Translations under genes and position numbers: made by a program
From: Methanomicrobiales archaeon
Lineage (GTDB): Archaea; Halobacteriota; Methanomicrobia; Methanomicrobiales; JACTUA01
Length of the DNA: 6,722 bases
Assembly: GCA_028678885.1 (NCBI GenBank)
Contig: JAJRCP010000026.1
Span: 1 to 6,722 of the forward strand
Direction of reading: 5' to 3'
The notes under the pieces: model-generated
Seen by the model: only the letters and a program-made list of their open reading frames with translations
Database searches by the model: none
What the model was told of the DNA's origin: nothing
In this document: positions 1 to 5,818 of the stretch, in pieces
How the letters are laid out: the number at the start of each line of letters is the position of its first letter
Position numbering within the stretch: position 1 is the first letter of the stretch

Positions 1-6
1 AAAAAA
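1..6 (-). terminator. Oligo-T terminator of the minus-strand cluster
   Basis: The minus strand reads a run of six T about ten bases after the stop codon of the DUF151 gene. Archaeal transcription ends at oligo-T tracts without needing a hairpin, so this is a reasonable end for the cluster that starts at dph5. It lies on the window edge, so its full length cannot be seen. Confidence 0.45.
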
Positions 7-16
7 CGTTACCGGA

Positions 17-463
17 TTACAGATAGCTCTTAATATCAACTAGCTTCTCCAGCTCTTCGCGTTCAACTGCTGCCTTATTCACGACATCCGATGAGACGAG
101 AATCGGTGCCTTGAGGCGGAGAGCGATAGCGATCCCGTCACTAGGACGACAGTCCAATATCTCCTCACGATCTCTCTGCCGGATAATCAAGTTCGCAAAA
201 AAAACCCCATCATCGAGTGCATCAATGCGGAGGGCGGTCATGGAGATATCGAGACGAGAGAAGAGATCGGTGAACAGATCGTGCGTGATAGGCCGGGGGA
301 GGGTCTCGTGGTTGAGGGCATTCGTTATCGAGATTGCCTCCCACAGCCCGATGTAGATGGGCATGAAGTGGTTGCTTTCCACATGGAGAAGGACGGTTGG
401 GGCGTTTCCCTGCTCCGTCTGTGTAATGTATACTCCCTGGACGTTACATGTCTGATATTCCAT
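17..463 (-). CDS. Bifunctional nuclease family protein (DUF151)
   Basis: A 148-residue protein of the DUF151 / bifunctional nuclease family, a small soluble family with DNase and RNase activity reported for plant members and unclear roles in prokaryotes. The core runs from about residue 22 to 130. It contains FMPIYIGLWEA (33-43), corresponding to the family's 'lPIwIG..EA', then PRPITHDL (56-63), and the signature DCRPSDGIAIALR (104-116) holding the conserved Asp, Arg, Ser and Asp. The length is typical of archaeal single-domain members. The ATG at 463-461 is used because the homologous region begins just after it; no clear Shine-Dalgarno sequence precedes it. It is the last gene of the minus-strand cluster, 44 bases after the flippase-like gene, so it is probably co-transcribed. 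The family call is firm; the biological role is not known. Confidence 0.85.
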   Translation of the reverse strand: MEYQTCNVQGVYITQTEQGNAPTVLLHVESNHFMPIYIGLWEAISITNALNHETLPRPITHDLFTDLFSRLDISMTALRIDALDDGVFFANLIIRQRDREEILDCRPSDGIAIALRLKAPILVSSDVVNKAAVEREELEKLVDIKSYL

Positions 464-507
464 GGATACAGAACCACATTGTGCTTCTCAAGAATAAACG
501 TTGGGGT

Positions 508-1536
508 TCATTCCACTTTCACCGTCGTGGCCTCCCGTCGAATGATAGCGAGCCCTGCGACAAACCCTATGATCAGGTGGAAATAATAAAAAATCACCCT
601 CCAGAGCACGACAAACACTCCAACAATCGATGCAGGGATGAACAAACCGTAGAGTGAAGTTGCGGATAATTCAGCGATTCCGGAACCTCCCGGCGTGAGA
701 GGTATCATCATGATAATAGCAATAATAATCTGGGCGACGAATGATTGAATTACATAAGGGGGTTGACCCAATCCCATCAAAATGAGAGAAGCAGTAAAAA
801 ATTCGGAGAACCAGAACAGGGCAGTAAATACGATAGGCCATCCGATTATCCCTCCTTTTCCTTTCTGTACAAAATGACTCAAACTCACGTGAAAATTATC
901 CACTTCTCGGTCGATTCGCCCGAGCAGTGCATCCAAGCGTTTTACATCCCATTTCCGAAGAGACCAGCTGAGTAACTTTTTCGCCACCCTCTTCAGGGTT
1001 ACTGGAGAACGTATCGCATAGAGAAAGAGGGCAATAGCAACAACCATGAGGACCCAAGAGATATAGAGTGCGATCATTGTCGACGAGGTTGGACTTGCGA
1101 CTAGACTCCCCAGCAATACAATTACAACGGCACCTGTGATCCCTAGAACGATCGCATCAAAAAGTCGTTCTGTGATCACAATAGCGGTAGAATCCCCAAT
1201 GGGAACACCGACTCGGTAAAGCTGATGGATGCGCACGGGTTCTCCACCTGCCTGGGCAGGGGTGATGGCTCCAACGAACAGGTTCGCCAATATCAGATTG
1301 AAACAATACCGGAAGCTCACGTTGTATCCAAGGTTTCTTGTCATGATCTGGATACGCAGCCCCCAAAAGGCAAGGGAGATTAAGTGCAGAAGGAAGGCAA
1401 GGAAAAGGAAGATCGGATTCAATCGGCGAATGTACACGAAGGTATTTTCATTGATGGTAAAATAGAGCACCACAATGAGAACCACGGTCGTAAAGGTGAT
1501 TGAGATCCACATCCATTTCCAGTGCGATGTCTTCAA
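508..1536 (-). CDS. Flippase-like membrane protein (LPG synthase TM domain, UPF0104)
   Basis: A 342-residue integral membrane protein of the lysylphosphatidylglycerol-synthase transmembrane-domain / UPF0104 family. Hydrophobic segments lie near residues 9-27, 40-60, 77-95, 125-147, 155-175, 231-256, 262-281 and 300-331. A basic, soluble stretch (about 177-228) lies between the two halves. Family motifs are visible: TPAQAGGEPVR (92-102), ERLFD (123-127), TPGGSGIAE (281-289) and the late LWR (311-313). There is no C-terminal soluble aminoacyl-transferase domain, so it is the short archaeal form, not a full MprF. Such proteins are thought to move lipids or lipid-linked molecules across the membrane; the substrate here cannot be read from sequence. 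The start is TTG: no ATG or GTG lies between it and the in-frame stop at 1558-1560, and an AGGTGG sits four bases upstream. It follows the DUF357 gene after a 90-base gap. Confidence 0.85.
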   Translation of the reverse strand: MKTSHWKWMWISITFTTVVLIVVLYFTINENTFVYIRRLNPIFLFLAFLLHLISLAFWGLRIQIMTRNLGYNVSFRYCFNLILANLFVGAITPAQAGGEPVRIHQLYRVGVPIGDSTAIVITERLFDAIVLGITGAVVIVLLGSLVASPTSSTMIALYISWVLMVVAIALFLYAIRSPVTLKRVAKKLLSWSLRKWDVKRLDALLGRIDREVDNFHVSLSHFVQKGKGGIIGWPIVFTALFWFSEFFTASLILMGLGQPPYVIQSFVAQIIIAIIMMIPLTPGGSGIAELSATSLYGLFIPASIVGVFVVLWRVIFYYFHLIIGFVAGLAIIRREATTVKVE

Positions 1537-1540
1537 TTCT

Positions 1541-1546
1541 CCACCT
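1541..1546 (-). promoter_or_regulatory. Shine-Dalgarno for the TTG-started flippase-like gene
   Basis: The minus strand reads AGGTGG-AGAA-TTG, with strong complementarity to the archaeal 16S 3' end. It is the clearest ribosome binding site in the window and decides the rare TTG start, since there is no alternative upstream initiator. Confidence 0.6.
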
Positions 1547-1605
1547 TGGACGACAGGTTACATCCGAACCTAGCCCTCAATTGTCCATGTATGATTATGA
1601 TGCAT

Positions 1606-1614
1606 ACTATAAAC
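1606..1614 (-). promoter_or_regulatory. Possible internal promoter before the flippase-like gene
   Basis: The minus strand reads GTTTATAGT in the 90-base gap after the DUF357 gene. Counting about 27 bases from its centre puts a transcript start near 1582. That leaves a leader of roughly 45 bases carrying the Shine-Dalgarno sequence. The flippase-like and DUF151 genes may therefore be transcribed separately from dph5 as well as by read-through. Based on position and base composition only. Confidence 0.35.
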
Positions 1615-1626
1615 ATTTGCAGCAAT

Positions 1627-2196
1627 TTATATCGTGAATAACTCACGATTCCCCGTGATCCGGAAAAGGCCAGTCCGTACCCCTGTATCGAGCCAGCCAT
1701 GGCCGTACCCAAACTTCCGAAGTGCCTCGAGAATTTGATTCCCGGAACAATGTTCTCTTCCCTCCTTGAGGGCGGAATTTGCTCGGATGAGAATCTCCTC
1801 CGCACCCTTTCGGAGAGTACTTACCCCATCTGGAGCCGGTTCCAGCGCTGTGATTCCTTCCTTAAGGAGGCGATAATAGCGGTCTATCTTCTCCTGCAAT
1901 CGTTGTGTTTCTCGGGGATCAATCGCATCTTCGAGTATGTCATTCCCTTCCGGAAGATTTCCAATCACTAGACCGAGAAATACCCCAGCCCTGAACCAGC
2001 CAGAAGCGTATCCAAAACTGGCCACCGCGTTTATTCGATCTCCTTGTTCCAGGAAACGCATTCCGTCCCTTCCGTATGCTTCCACCATGCGAAACACGGT
2101 CCCTCCTGCCAGGGAAAGGATGGTCATTTCCGGTGCGGTACACCGGATTGTGGGAATTAGCCCCTCGATACTCTGACCGTAGGAGAGAATGTTCAT
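1627..2196 (-). CDS. DUF357 family protein with two tandem DUF357-like units
   Basis: A 189-residue, mainly helical soluble protein of unknown function. The second half matches the archaeal DUF357 pattern: a KIDRYYRLLKEGI helix (103-115), a spacer with LEPAPDG (118-124), and the ending FGYGHGWLDTGVRTGL (162-177). The first half carries a second copy of the ending, FGYASGWFRAGVFLGL (61-76), preceded by FLEQGDRINA (48-57). The two copies share G, A, F-G-Y, G-W, G-V and G-L at matching spacing, so the protein looks like an internal duplication of a domain usually present once. The ATG overlaps the dph5 stop as ATGA on the minus strand, pointing to translational coupling, and no separate Shine-Dalgarno is visible. 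Association with Dph5 suggests, but does not prove, a link to translation or diphthamide synthesis. Confidence 0.75.
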   Translation of the reverse strand: MNILSYGQSIEGLIPTIRCTAPEMTILSLAGGTVFRMVEAYGRDGMRFLEQGDRINAVASFGYASGWFRAGVFLGLVIGNLPEGNDILEDAIDPRETQRLQEKIDRYYRLLKEGITALEPAPDGVSTLRKGAEEILIRANSALKEGREHCSGNQILEALRKFGYGHGWLDTGVRTGLFRITGNRELFTI

Positions 2197-2945
2197 TGCC
2201 GTGCAAACTTTTGAAGATATTCTTCTTCCATCGGGTGGAGGTCGGCAGGAATGACCAGGATGTGTAGGGGGGGCCCAAAGTCTGCAGATTGCAGCTGTTC
2301 CGGAAACCCTGCAAGGACCCGAGGTTCCGGTGACCCGGCTCGGGCGACCCCAATAAAAAGAGGTGGAAGGGTAGTGCCCTTCTTCTCTGCCATTTTCTGC
2401 AGAAGTATGATACCCTCACCAATAGTCATACAACGTTCATCGGTGATGTCCAAGAAGACAAGGGTATGGAGATCCAGAGACTGATTCAGTTCAATCGTTT
2501 CCAGAGGTGTAACCGGAAACCACCCGGGATGGGGATAGGGTATGGAGCATGATTTTCCAAACCGGTAGTTCTGGAGTCCGCATAGTCCGCAGGCCGCACT
2601 TGCGATAGAGGCCCCATGGATGATTCGAGTTCTGATCCCTCTTTCCGCAGCGCGTAGGCGGAGATCGGTGTGAGTGGTAGAGATCATTGGGTCTCCCCCG
2701 GTGAGGAGGACCACTAGGTTCGTCTGTGCGGCATCCAGAAAGGCATCAGGTTTCTGCTCCAGGTCATAACGGGTAAGAAGGGTGATCGATTTTTCGAACG
2801 CCCGCTCCATTTCAGAAATGCTCGATCCCATGAGGCGGGAGGTATACGTCTCTAGATACAGCTGATCGGCTCGTCGGATGTGATTAAGTCCCTTCACAGA
2901 GACATCTTCCCAGCTGTACAACCCCAATCCGACAAATACGAGCAT
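2193..2945 (-). CDS. dph5: Diphthine synthase (EF-2 diphthamide biosynthesis methyltransferase)
   Basis: A 250-residue SAM-dependent methyltransferase that methylates the modified histidine of elongation factor 2 to give diphthine, the second stage of diphthamide synthesis in archaea. It belongs to the class III (tetrapyrrole-methylase-like) fold. The N-terminus begins with the family's first strand, VFVGLGLYSWEDVSVKGL (3-20), then LETYTS (31-36), GGDPM (83-87), TTHTDLRLRA (90-99), HGASI (110-114), GLQNYRFG (123-130), HTLVFLDI (160-167) and a C-terminal PPLHILVIP (225-233). Length and motif order match archaeal Dph5 throughout, with no break. The ATG at 2945 gives a start directly on the first beta strand. 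It heads the minus-strand cluster and overlaps the DUF357 gene by four bases. Confidence 0.95.
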   Translation of the reverse strand: MLVFVGLGLYSWEDVSVKGLNHIRRADQLYLETYTSRLMGSSISEMERAFEKSITLLTRYDLEQKPDAFLDAAQTNLVVLLTGGDPMISTTHTDLRLRAAERGIRTRIIHGASIASAACGLCGLQNYRFGKSCSIPYPHPGWFPVTPLETIELNQSLDLHTLVFLDITDERCMTIGEGIILLQKMAEKKGTTLPPLFIGVARAGSPEPRVLAGFPEQLQSADFGPPLHILVIPADLHPMEEEYLQKFARQ

Positions 2946-2973
2946 AAAAAAAGCTATTTTTTGCCCGACACCT

Positions 2974-2981
2974 CTTTTATG
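2974..2981 (-). promoter_or_regulatory. TATA-like element for dph5
   Basis: The minus strand reads CATAAAAG about 32 bases before the dph5 ATG, in an A/G-rich stretch. A start about 27 bases downstream falls near 2950, so the transcript would have almost no leader, which fits the lack of a Shine-Dalgarno sequence. The surroundings are generally A-rich, which makes the exact box uncertain. Confidence 0.4.
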
Positions 2982-3091
2982 TTTTTCTTCTTCGTAGTAT
3001 TATGCTTCTTCTTTTTTCTGCCTAAGAAAGGTTACGGATGTGTGGTTTTTCAGATGATTTAGAACATATGAATGTAGAAATTGGCGTGATC

Positions 3092-3237
3092 AGGTGCAAA
3101 CCTAGCGGAAAGCGTCCTCTTAATGGGCGGGATCGGAGGAATTCCCCTCCTCCTTCGAGGATAAGTCTGAGAAGCATGCCAGAAAGAGCATTTCTGGGGG
3201 CATCGACCTTCAATATCTATCATGGAAAGAGGATGTT
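3092..3237 (+). other. Inverted-repeat cluster in the divergent intergenic region (possible structured RNA)
   Basis: The 350-base gap between dph5 and polX holds no convincing gene, but its centre has nested inverted repeats. An 11-pair stem with two G-U pairs joins 3111-3121 (AGCGTCCTCTT) to 3227-3237 (AAGAGGATGTT). It encloses a 6-pair hairpin (GGAGGA 3135-3140 / TCCTCC 3148-3153) and a 7-pair hairpin (CCAGAAA 3179-3185 / TTTCTGG 3191-3197, five-base loop). Just outside lies a small AGGT-GCAA-ACCT hairpin (3092-3103) with a GNRA-type loop. The G-U pairs would become A-C mismatches on the minus strand, so a plus-strand RNA is favoured. No known RNA family is recognised and no oligo-T end follows. 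By rough count, stems this size can arise by chance in such a length, so this is only a candidate. Confidence 0.2.
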
Positions 3238-3267
3238 GAAAGAAGAATCGCGAGAAGTGGGCTGATT

Positions 3268-3276
3268 AAATATAAA
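3268..3276 (+). promoter_or_regulatory. TATA box for polX
   Basis: AAATATAAA is centred about 25 bases before the polX ATG. This is the spacing expected for a leaderless archaeal transcript beginning at or within a few bases of the start codon. There is no Shine-Dalgarno sequence before that ATG, which agrees. Confidence 0.6.
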
Positions 3277-3295
3277 GTTTGAGCAATGAATAGAC

Positions 3296-4984
3296 ATGGA
3301 CGAAACCAACCGGCGGGTCGCGGAATTGCTACACTTTATGGGACAGCTGCTGGAGATCCGCGGGGAGGACACGTTTAAGGTACGTGCATACCACCGAGCA
3401 GCTGAGCAGATCACCCGGTTGAATCGATCTCTACGGTCGATGAATGGTGAGGAGATCAGACAGATCGAGGGTATTGGAGAAAGGATTGCCCAGAAAATCC
3501 AGGAGATCTTAGACAAGGGAACGTTCCAAGAACTGGAGACGATCCGTGCAGGTATACCAGCCACCCTGATCGAGCTCTTGAACTTGGAAGGAGTGGGCCC
3601 CAAGACCATTGCCCGCCTCTGGAGAGCCATGGGAATCCAAAGTCTCGAAGATCTGGAACGGGCCGCCCGGGGACACCGCATCAGGGCCATCAAGGGGTTT
3701 GGCGAGAGAAAGGAACAAGAGATCCTGCATGCGATCGACCTCTACCGGCGGCAGGGGTCGCGAATGACCCGCCTCCAGGCCGACCAGGTCGTTCAGTGCG
3801 TCACTGCAGTATTACCCTTAGGGACCTATGATGTCGCAGGTAGTTATCGGCGAGGAAAAAGCACAATTGGAGATATTGACATTGTCGTTGCTCTTTCTCC
3901 TTCTTCAGTGAATCCCAGGCTCCGTGAGATTGCACAGGAAGTGATCGATGAAGGTGATCGACGCACTTCTATACGATGTGAGGGACAACGGGTCGATATG
4001 CGATTTACCAAGGAGAATGAGTATGGTTCCATGCTTCTCTATCTCACCGGATCCAAAGAATTCAACATACGCCTGAGGGAGATTGCACTCTCCCGTGGGC
4101 TAAAGCTGAATGAATACGGCATCGAAGATCGCAGGGATGGAAAACTCCACACGTTCCCCCGGGAGGAGGAGATATTTACCTTCCTGGGCATGGAATACAT
4201 TCCTCCGGAGATAAGGGAAGACCAAGGAGAGATCTCCCTTGCTTTCCAGCATTCCCTTCCACAGCTCGTCTCCCAAACTGAGATAAAGGGAGATCTTCAC
4301 ACGCATTCTTCCTGGAGTGATGGCCATCTAACTCTTGAGGAACTCGCCAACGCAGGAGCTGCCGCGGGGTATCTCTATCTTCTCTGCTCGGACCACTCCG
4401 CATCCCTGGGCATTGCCCATGGTTTGACCGAAGAGAAACTCCGGGACCAGATGGGGGAAATAGAGTGGATAAACCGGAATTCCCCCTGCCAGATCCTGAC
4501 CGGAACCGAAGTTGATATTCTCACAGATGGCACTCTTGGTCTATCCGGATCTGTTCTGAAGGATCTGGATCTGGTAGTCGCTTCAATTCACTCGGGATTC
4601 AAACAGGAGAGGGATGCCATTACCCGTAGGATGATCACCGCGATTACGAACGACCATGTGGATATCATCGGTCATCCTACCGGAAGACTCCTTGGAGAGC
4701 GGGAATCCTATGATATCGATATGATTCGGGTCATCGATGCTGCTGCAGATGCCCGCACTGCTCTCGAGATCAATGCCTCTCCCCACCGTCTCGATCTGGA
4801 CGACCTTCATGTTCGGGAAGCACGCAATAAGGGGGTAAAACTCGCCATCGGAACCGATGCACATGACGAGAAGGAGCTATCGTACATAAAGTATGGGATC
4901 ATGATAGCACGCCGAGGATGGTGCGAGGCAAGAGACTTCCTGAATACGATGGACGAGGACGCACTCAGGAAGTTTGCTTCATGA
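3296..4984 (+). CDS. polX: DNA polymerase X with PHP exonuclease domain
   Basis: A 562-residue family X DNA polymerase/3'-5' exonuclease, a gap-filling repair enzyme. Residues 1-150 form the 8-kDa-like and helix-hairpin-helix region with three HhH-type motifs: IEGIGERIAQKI (57-68), LEGVGPKTIARL (97-108) and IKGFGERKEQEI (132-143). The polymerase core carries GSYRRG (182-187) and GDIDIV (192-197), giving the paired metal-binding aspartates D193 and D195. The third carboxylate is D234 in RVDMRF, and the thumb motif YLTGSKEFN spans 249-257. The C-terminal PHP domain starts at GDLHTHSSWSDG (332-343). It keeps the expected metal ligands H335, H337, D342, H367, E405, H432, H460, D521 and H523, so both activities look intact. 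Length is normal for bacterial and archaeal PolX. Transcription is probably leaderless from the TATA box at 3268. The stop overlaps the next gene as ATGA. Confidence 0.96.
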   Translation: MDETNRRVAELLHFMGQLLEIRGEDTFKVRAYHRAAEQITRLNRSLRSMNGEEIRQIEGIGERIAQKIQEILDKGTFQELETIRAGIPATLIELLNLEGVGPKTIARLWRAMGIQSLEDLERAARGHRIRAIKGFGERKEQEILHAIDLYRRQGSRMTRLQADQVVQCVTAVLPLGTYDVAGSYRRGKSTIGDIDIVVALSPSSVNPRLREIAQEVIDEGDRRTSIRCEGQRVDMRFTKENEYGSMLLYLTGSKEFNIRLREIALSRGLKLNEYGIEDRRDGKLHTFPREEEIFTFLGMEYIPPEIREDQGEISLAFQHSLPQLVSQTEIKGDLHTHSSWSDGHLTLEELANAGAAAGYLYLLCSDHSASLGIAHGLTEEKLRDQMGEIEWINRNSPCQILTGTEVDILTDGTLGLSGSVLKDLDLVVASIHSGFKQERDAITRRMITAITNDHVDIIGHPTGRLLGERESYDIDMIRVIDAAADARTALEINASPHRLDLDDLHVREARNKGVKLAIGTDAHDEKELSYIKYGIMIARRGWCEARDFLNTMDEDALRKFAS

Positions 4985-5574
4985 TTCGTTGGATCTATGA
5001 ACGGATTCTGATCCGTTCACTGCGACGGTACCCGCAACATCTCTGTATCCTGATTTCTGAGGAAGATATGCGGGTAGCTCCGAATAAAGCGTTTGAAGTT
5101 GCGACCTGGTGTGTGGAGCTGGGTATTACCGGACTCACCATCCATATCAGCTCGTATGAGACGGGGGCGTTGGAGGACTATCTCCCGCCCCTCCGGAAGA
5201 TCTCTTCTGTCAGTCGGCTTTCGCTCCATTATGGCTCCGATCACGAGGAATCAGGTGAAGGAATGACCCGGGTCGTGATTGCCATCGGAAAGAGCGGGAG
5301 AGACGAGATTACCGGTTGCATCCGTACCCTTGCAGAAGAGGGGGTCCGTCCAGAAGCGGTGGATGAAAGAATGATCGAATCCCGGCTCACATTCCAGTAC
5401 TCTCCGGATCTGGTGATCAAAACAGGGGGACAGCATCTGACAGATTTCCTAATCTGGCAGTCGGTATACTCGGAACTCTTCTTTTCAGACATCAACTGGA
5501 AATATTTCCGGAAGGTGGATTTTTTACGGGCTCTGCGGGATTTCCAGGACCGCCAGCGTCGTTTTGGAACTTAA
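4981..5574 (+). CDS. Degenerate cis-prenyltransferase (UppS family), likely non-catalytic subunit
   Basis: A 197-residue protein of the undecaprenyl diphosphate synthase family, shorter than usual enzymes (about 230-260). The fold is traceable: HLCILI (20-25) matches the first strand 'HVAIIM', LTIHISSYET (52-61) matches 'lTlYaFStEN', GRDEI (106-110) matches 'GGR.EI', and PDLVIKTGGQHLTDFLIWQ (142-160) is the C-terminal signature. SELFFSDINW (164-173) and RQRRFG (191-196) follow. Key residues are altered. The phosphate-loop DGN is replaced by S26-E27-E28, so the catalytic aspartate is missing. The RT of 'IRTSGE.RLSNF' is KT, the glutamate is Gln and the second arginine is deleted. The terminal R-x-G is kept. 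This resembles the NgBR-type partner of heteromeric cis-prenyltransferases. The ATG at 4981 overlaps the polX stop and has AGGAAG eight bases upstream. An in-frame ATG at 4918, inside polX, adds residues without family similarity. Confidence 0.8.
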   Translation: MIRWIYERILIRSLRRYPQHLCILISEEDMRVAPNKAFEVATWCVELGITGLTIHISSYETGALEDYLPPLRKISSVSRLSLHYGSDHEESGEGMTRVVIAIGKSGRDEITGCIRTLAEEGVRPEAVDERMIESRLTFQYSPDLVIKTGGQHLTDFLIWQSVYSELFFSDINWKYFRKVDFLRALRDFQDRQRRFGT

Positions 5575-5590
5575 GGTTAGGTCCCGGGAA

Positions 5591-5743
5591 GTGATTTTAA
5601 AGAGACTCTCGACTCTCCCCCAAACCGGAGAGGAAGTACAGATTTCATTGTTTGGGGTGGATTTATTCACCGGAGAGATTATTGCTGTCAGACAATGGAA
5701 CGATACACTATCTCTAAATCGATTTTCCTTTTACCTCATTTAA
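5591..5743 (+). CDS. Possible small protein of 50 codons, unrecognised
   Basis: A reading frame of 50 codons opens at GTG 5591 and ends at TAA 5741. It could instead begin at TTG 5564, overlapping the end of the UppS-like gene by 11 bases and giving 59 residues. The protein has an amphipathic, charged N-terminal part (VILKRLSTLPQTGEE) followed by alternating hydrophobic stretches (VQISLFGVDLFTGEIIAV), a pattern of beta strands rather than random translation. An AGGT lies eight bases before the GTG. No family is recognised. It may be a real small gene co-transcribed with polX and the UppS-like gene, a remnant, or chance; hairpin-forming repeats (CTCTCC 5613-5618 / GGAGAG 5627-5632) also lie inside it. 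It fills most of the gap between that gene and pdaD. Confidence 0.3.
   Translation: MILKRLSTLPQTGEEVQISLFGVDLFTGEIIAVRQWNDTLSLNRFSFYLI
5723..5732 (+). terminator. Pyrimidine/T-rich stretch, possible end of the polX transcript
   Basis: TTTTCCTTTT lies about 150 bases after the UppS-like gene and before the pdaD promoter. Archaeal terminators are oligo-T tracts, and this is the best one in the gap, although interrupted by two C. If the small frame here is a gene, the tract falls within its last codons. Confidence 0.25.
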
Positions 5744-5748
5744 ATGAG
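5735..5748 (+). repeat. Perfect 14-base palindrome upstream of pdaD (possible operator)
   Basis: CTCATTTAAATGAG is a perfect, gapless palindrome. It overlaps the start of a second inverted repeat, GAGAAT (5746-5751) and ATTCTC (5759-5764), separated by seven bases. Both lie about 25-55 bases upstream of the pdaD TATA box, where archaeal activators or repressors may bind as dimers. By rough count a palindrome this long is expected somewhere in a window of this size about once in two or three windows, so its position is what makes it suggestive. Confidence 0.3.
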
Positions 5749-5788
5749 AATGAGTCAAATTCTCCAGTTTTACACTTCCAACCATACC

Positions 5789-5797
5789 TTTAAAAAA
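5789..5797 (+). promoter_or_regulatory. TATA box for pdaD
   Basis: TTTAAAAAA is centred about 26 bases upstream of the ATG at 5819. This predicts a leaderless transcript starting at that codon and supports the downstream start over the longer frame that opens at 5744. Confidence 0.6.
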
Positions 5798-5818
5798 ATT
5801 AAATGTGATGTACTATCA

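Noticed and set aside
1589..1606. Short inverted repeat GTATG...CATAC next to the flippase-gene TATA element
   Set aside because: Five-base arms in an AT-rich stretch are expected by chance.
1940..2422. 160-codon minus-strand frame spanning the dph5/DUF357 junction
   Set aside because: It is a shifted frame over two well-recognised genes; its composition (Arg, Trp, Ser, Gly rich) is typical of an off-frame translation.
3052..3170. C/D-box-like GATGATT and CTGA in the intergenic region
   Set aside because: The C box is imperfect, the spacing is too long for an archaeal C/D guide RNA, and no second C'/D' pair was found.
3022..3265. Overlapping open frames on both strands in the intergenic region (75 codons plus, 63 codons minus)
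   Set aside because: Neither product resembles a family or shows an ordered hydrophobic pattern. The plus frame ends just before the polX TATA box and no ribosome binding site or promoter matches either start.
3220..3693. 157-codon frame antisense to the start of polX
   Set aside because: It is antisense to the conserved helix-hairpin-helix region and is rich in Ser, Arg and Ile without family resemblance.
4918..4980. Upstream in-frame ATG for the UppS-like gene
   Set aside because: It lies within polX and adds 21 residues without family similarity; the ATGA overlap with a Shine-Dalgarno sequence at the normal distance is better supported.
5624..5677. Nine-base direct repeat ACCGGAGAG at 5624-5632 and 5669-5677
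   Set aside because: Only two copies, and both fall in the same reading phase of the small frame encoding Thr-Gly-Glu, so it is too weak to call a regulatory repeat.
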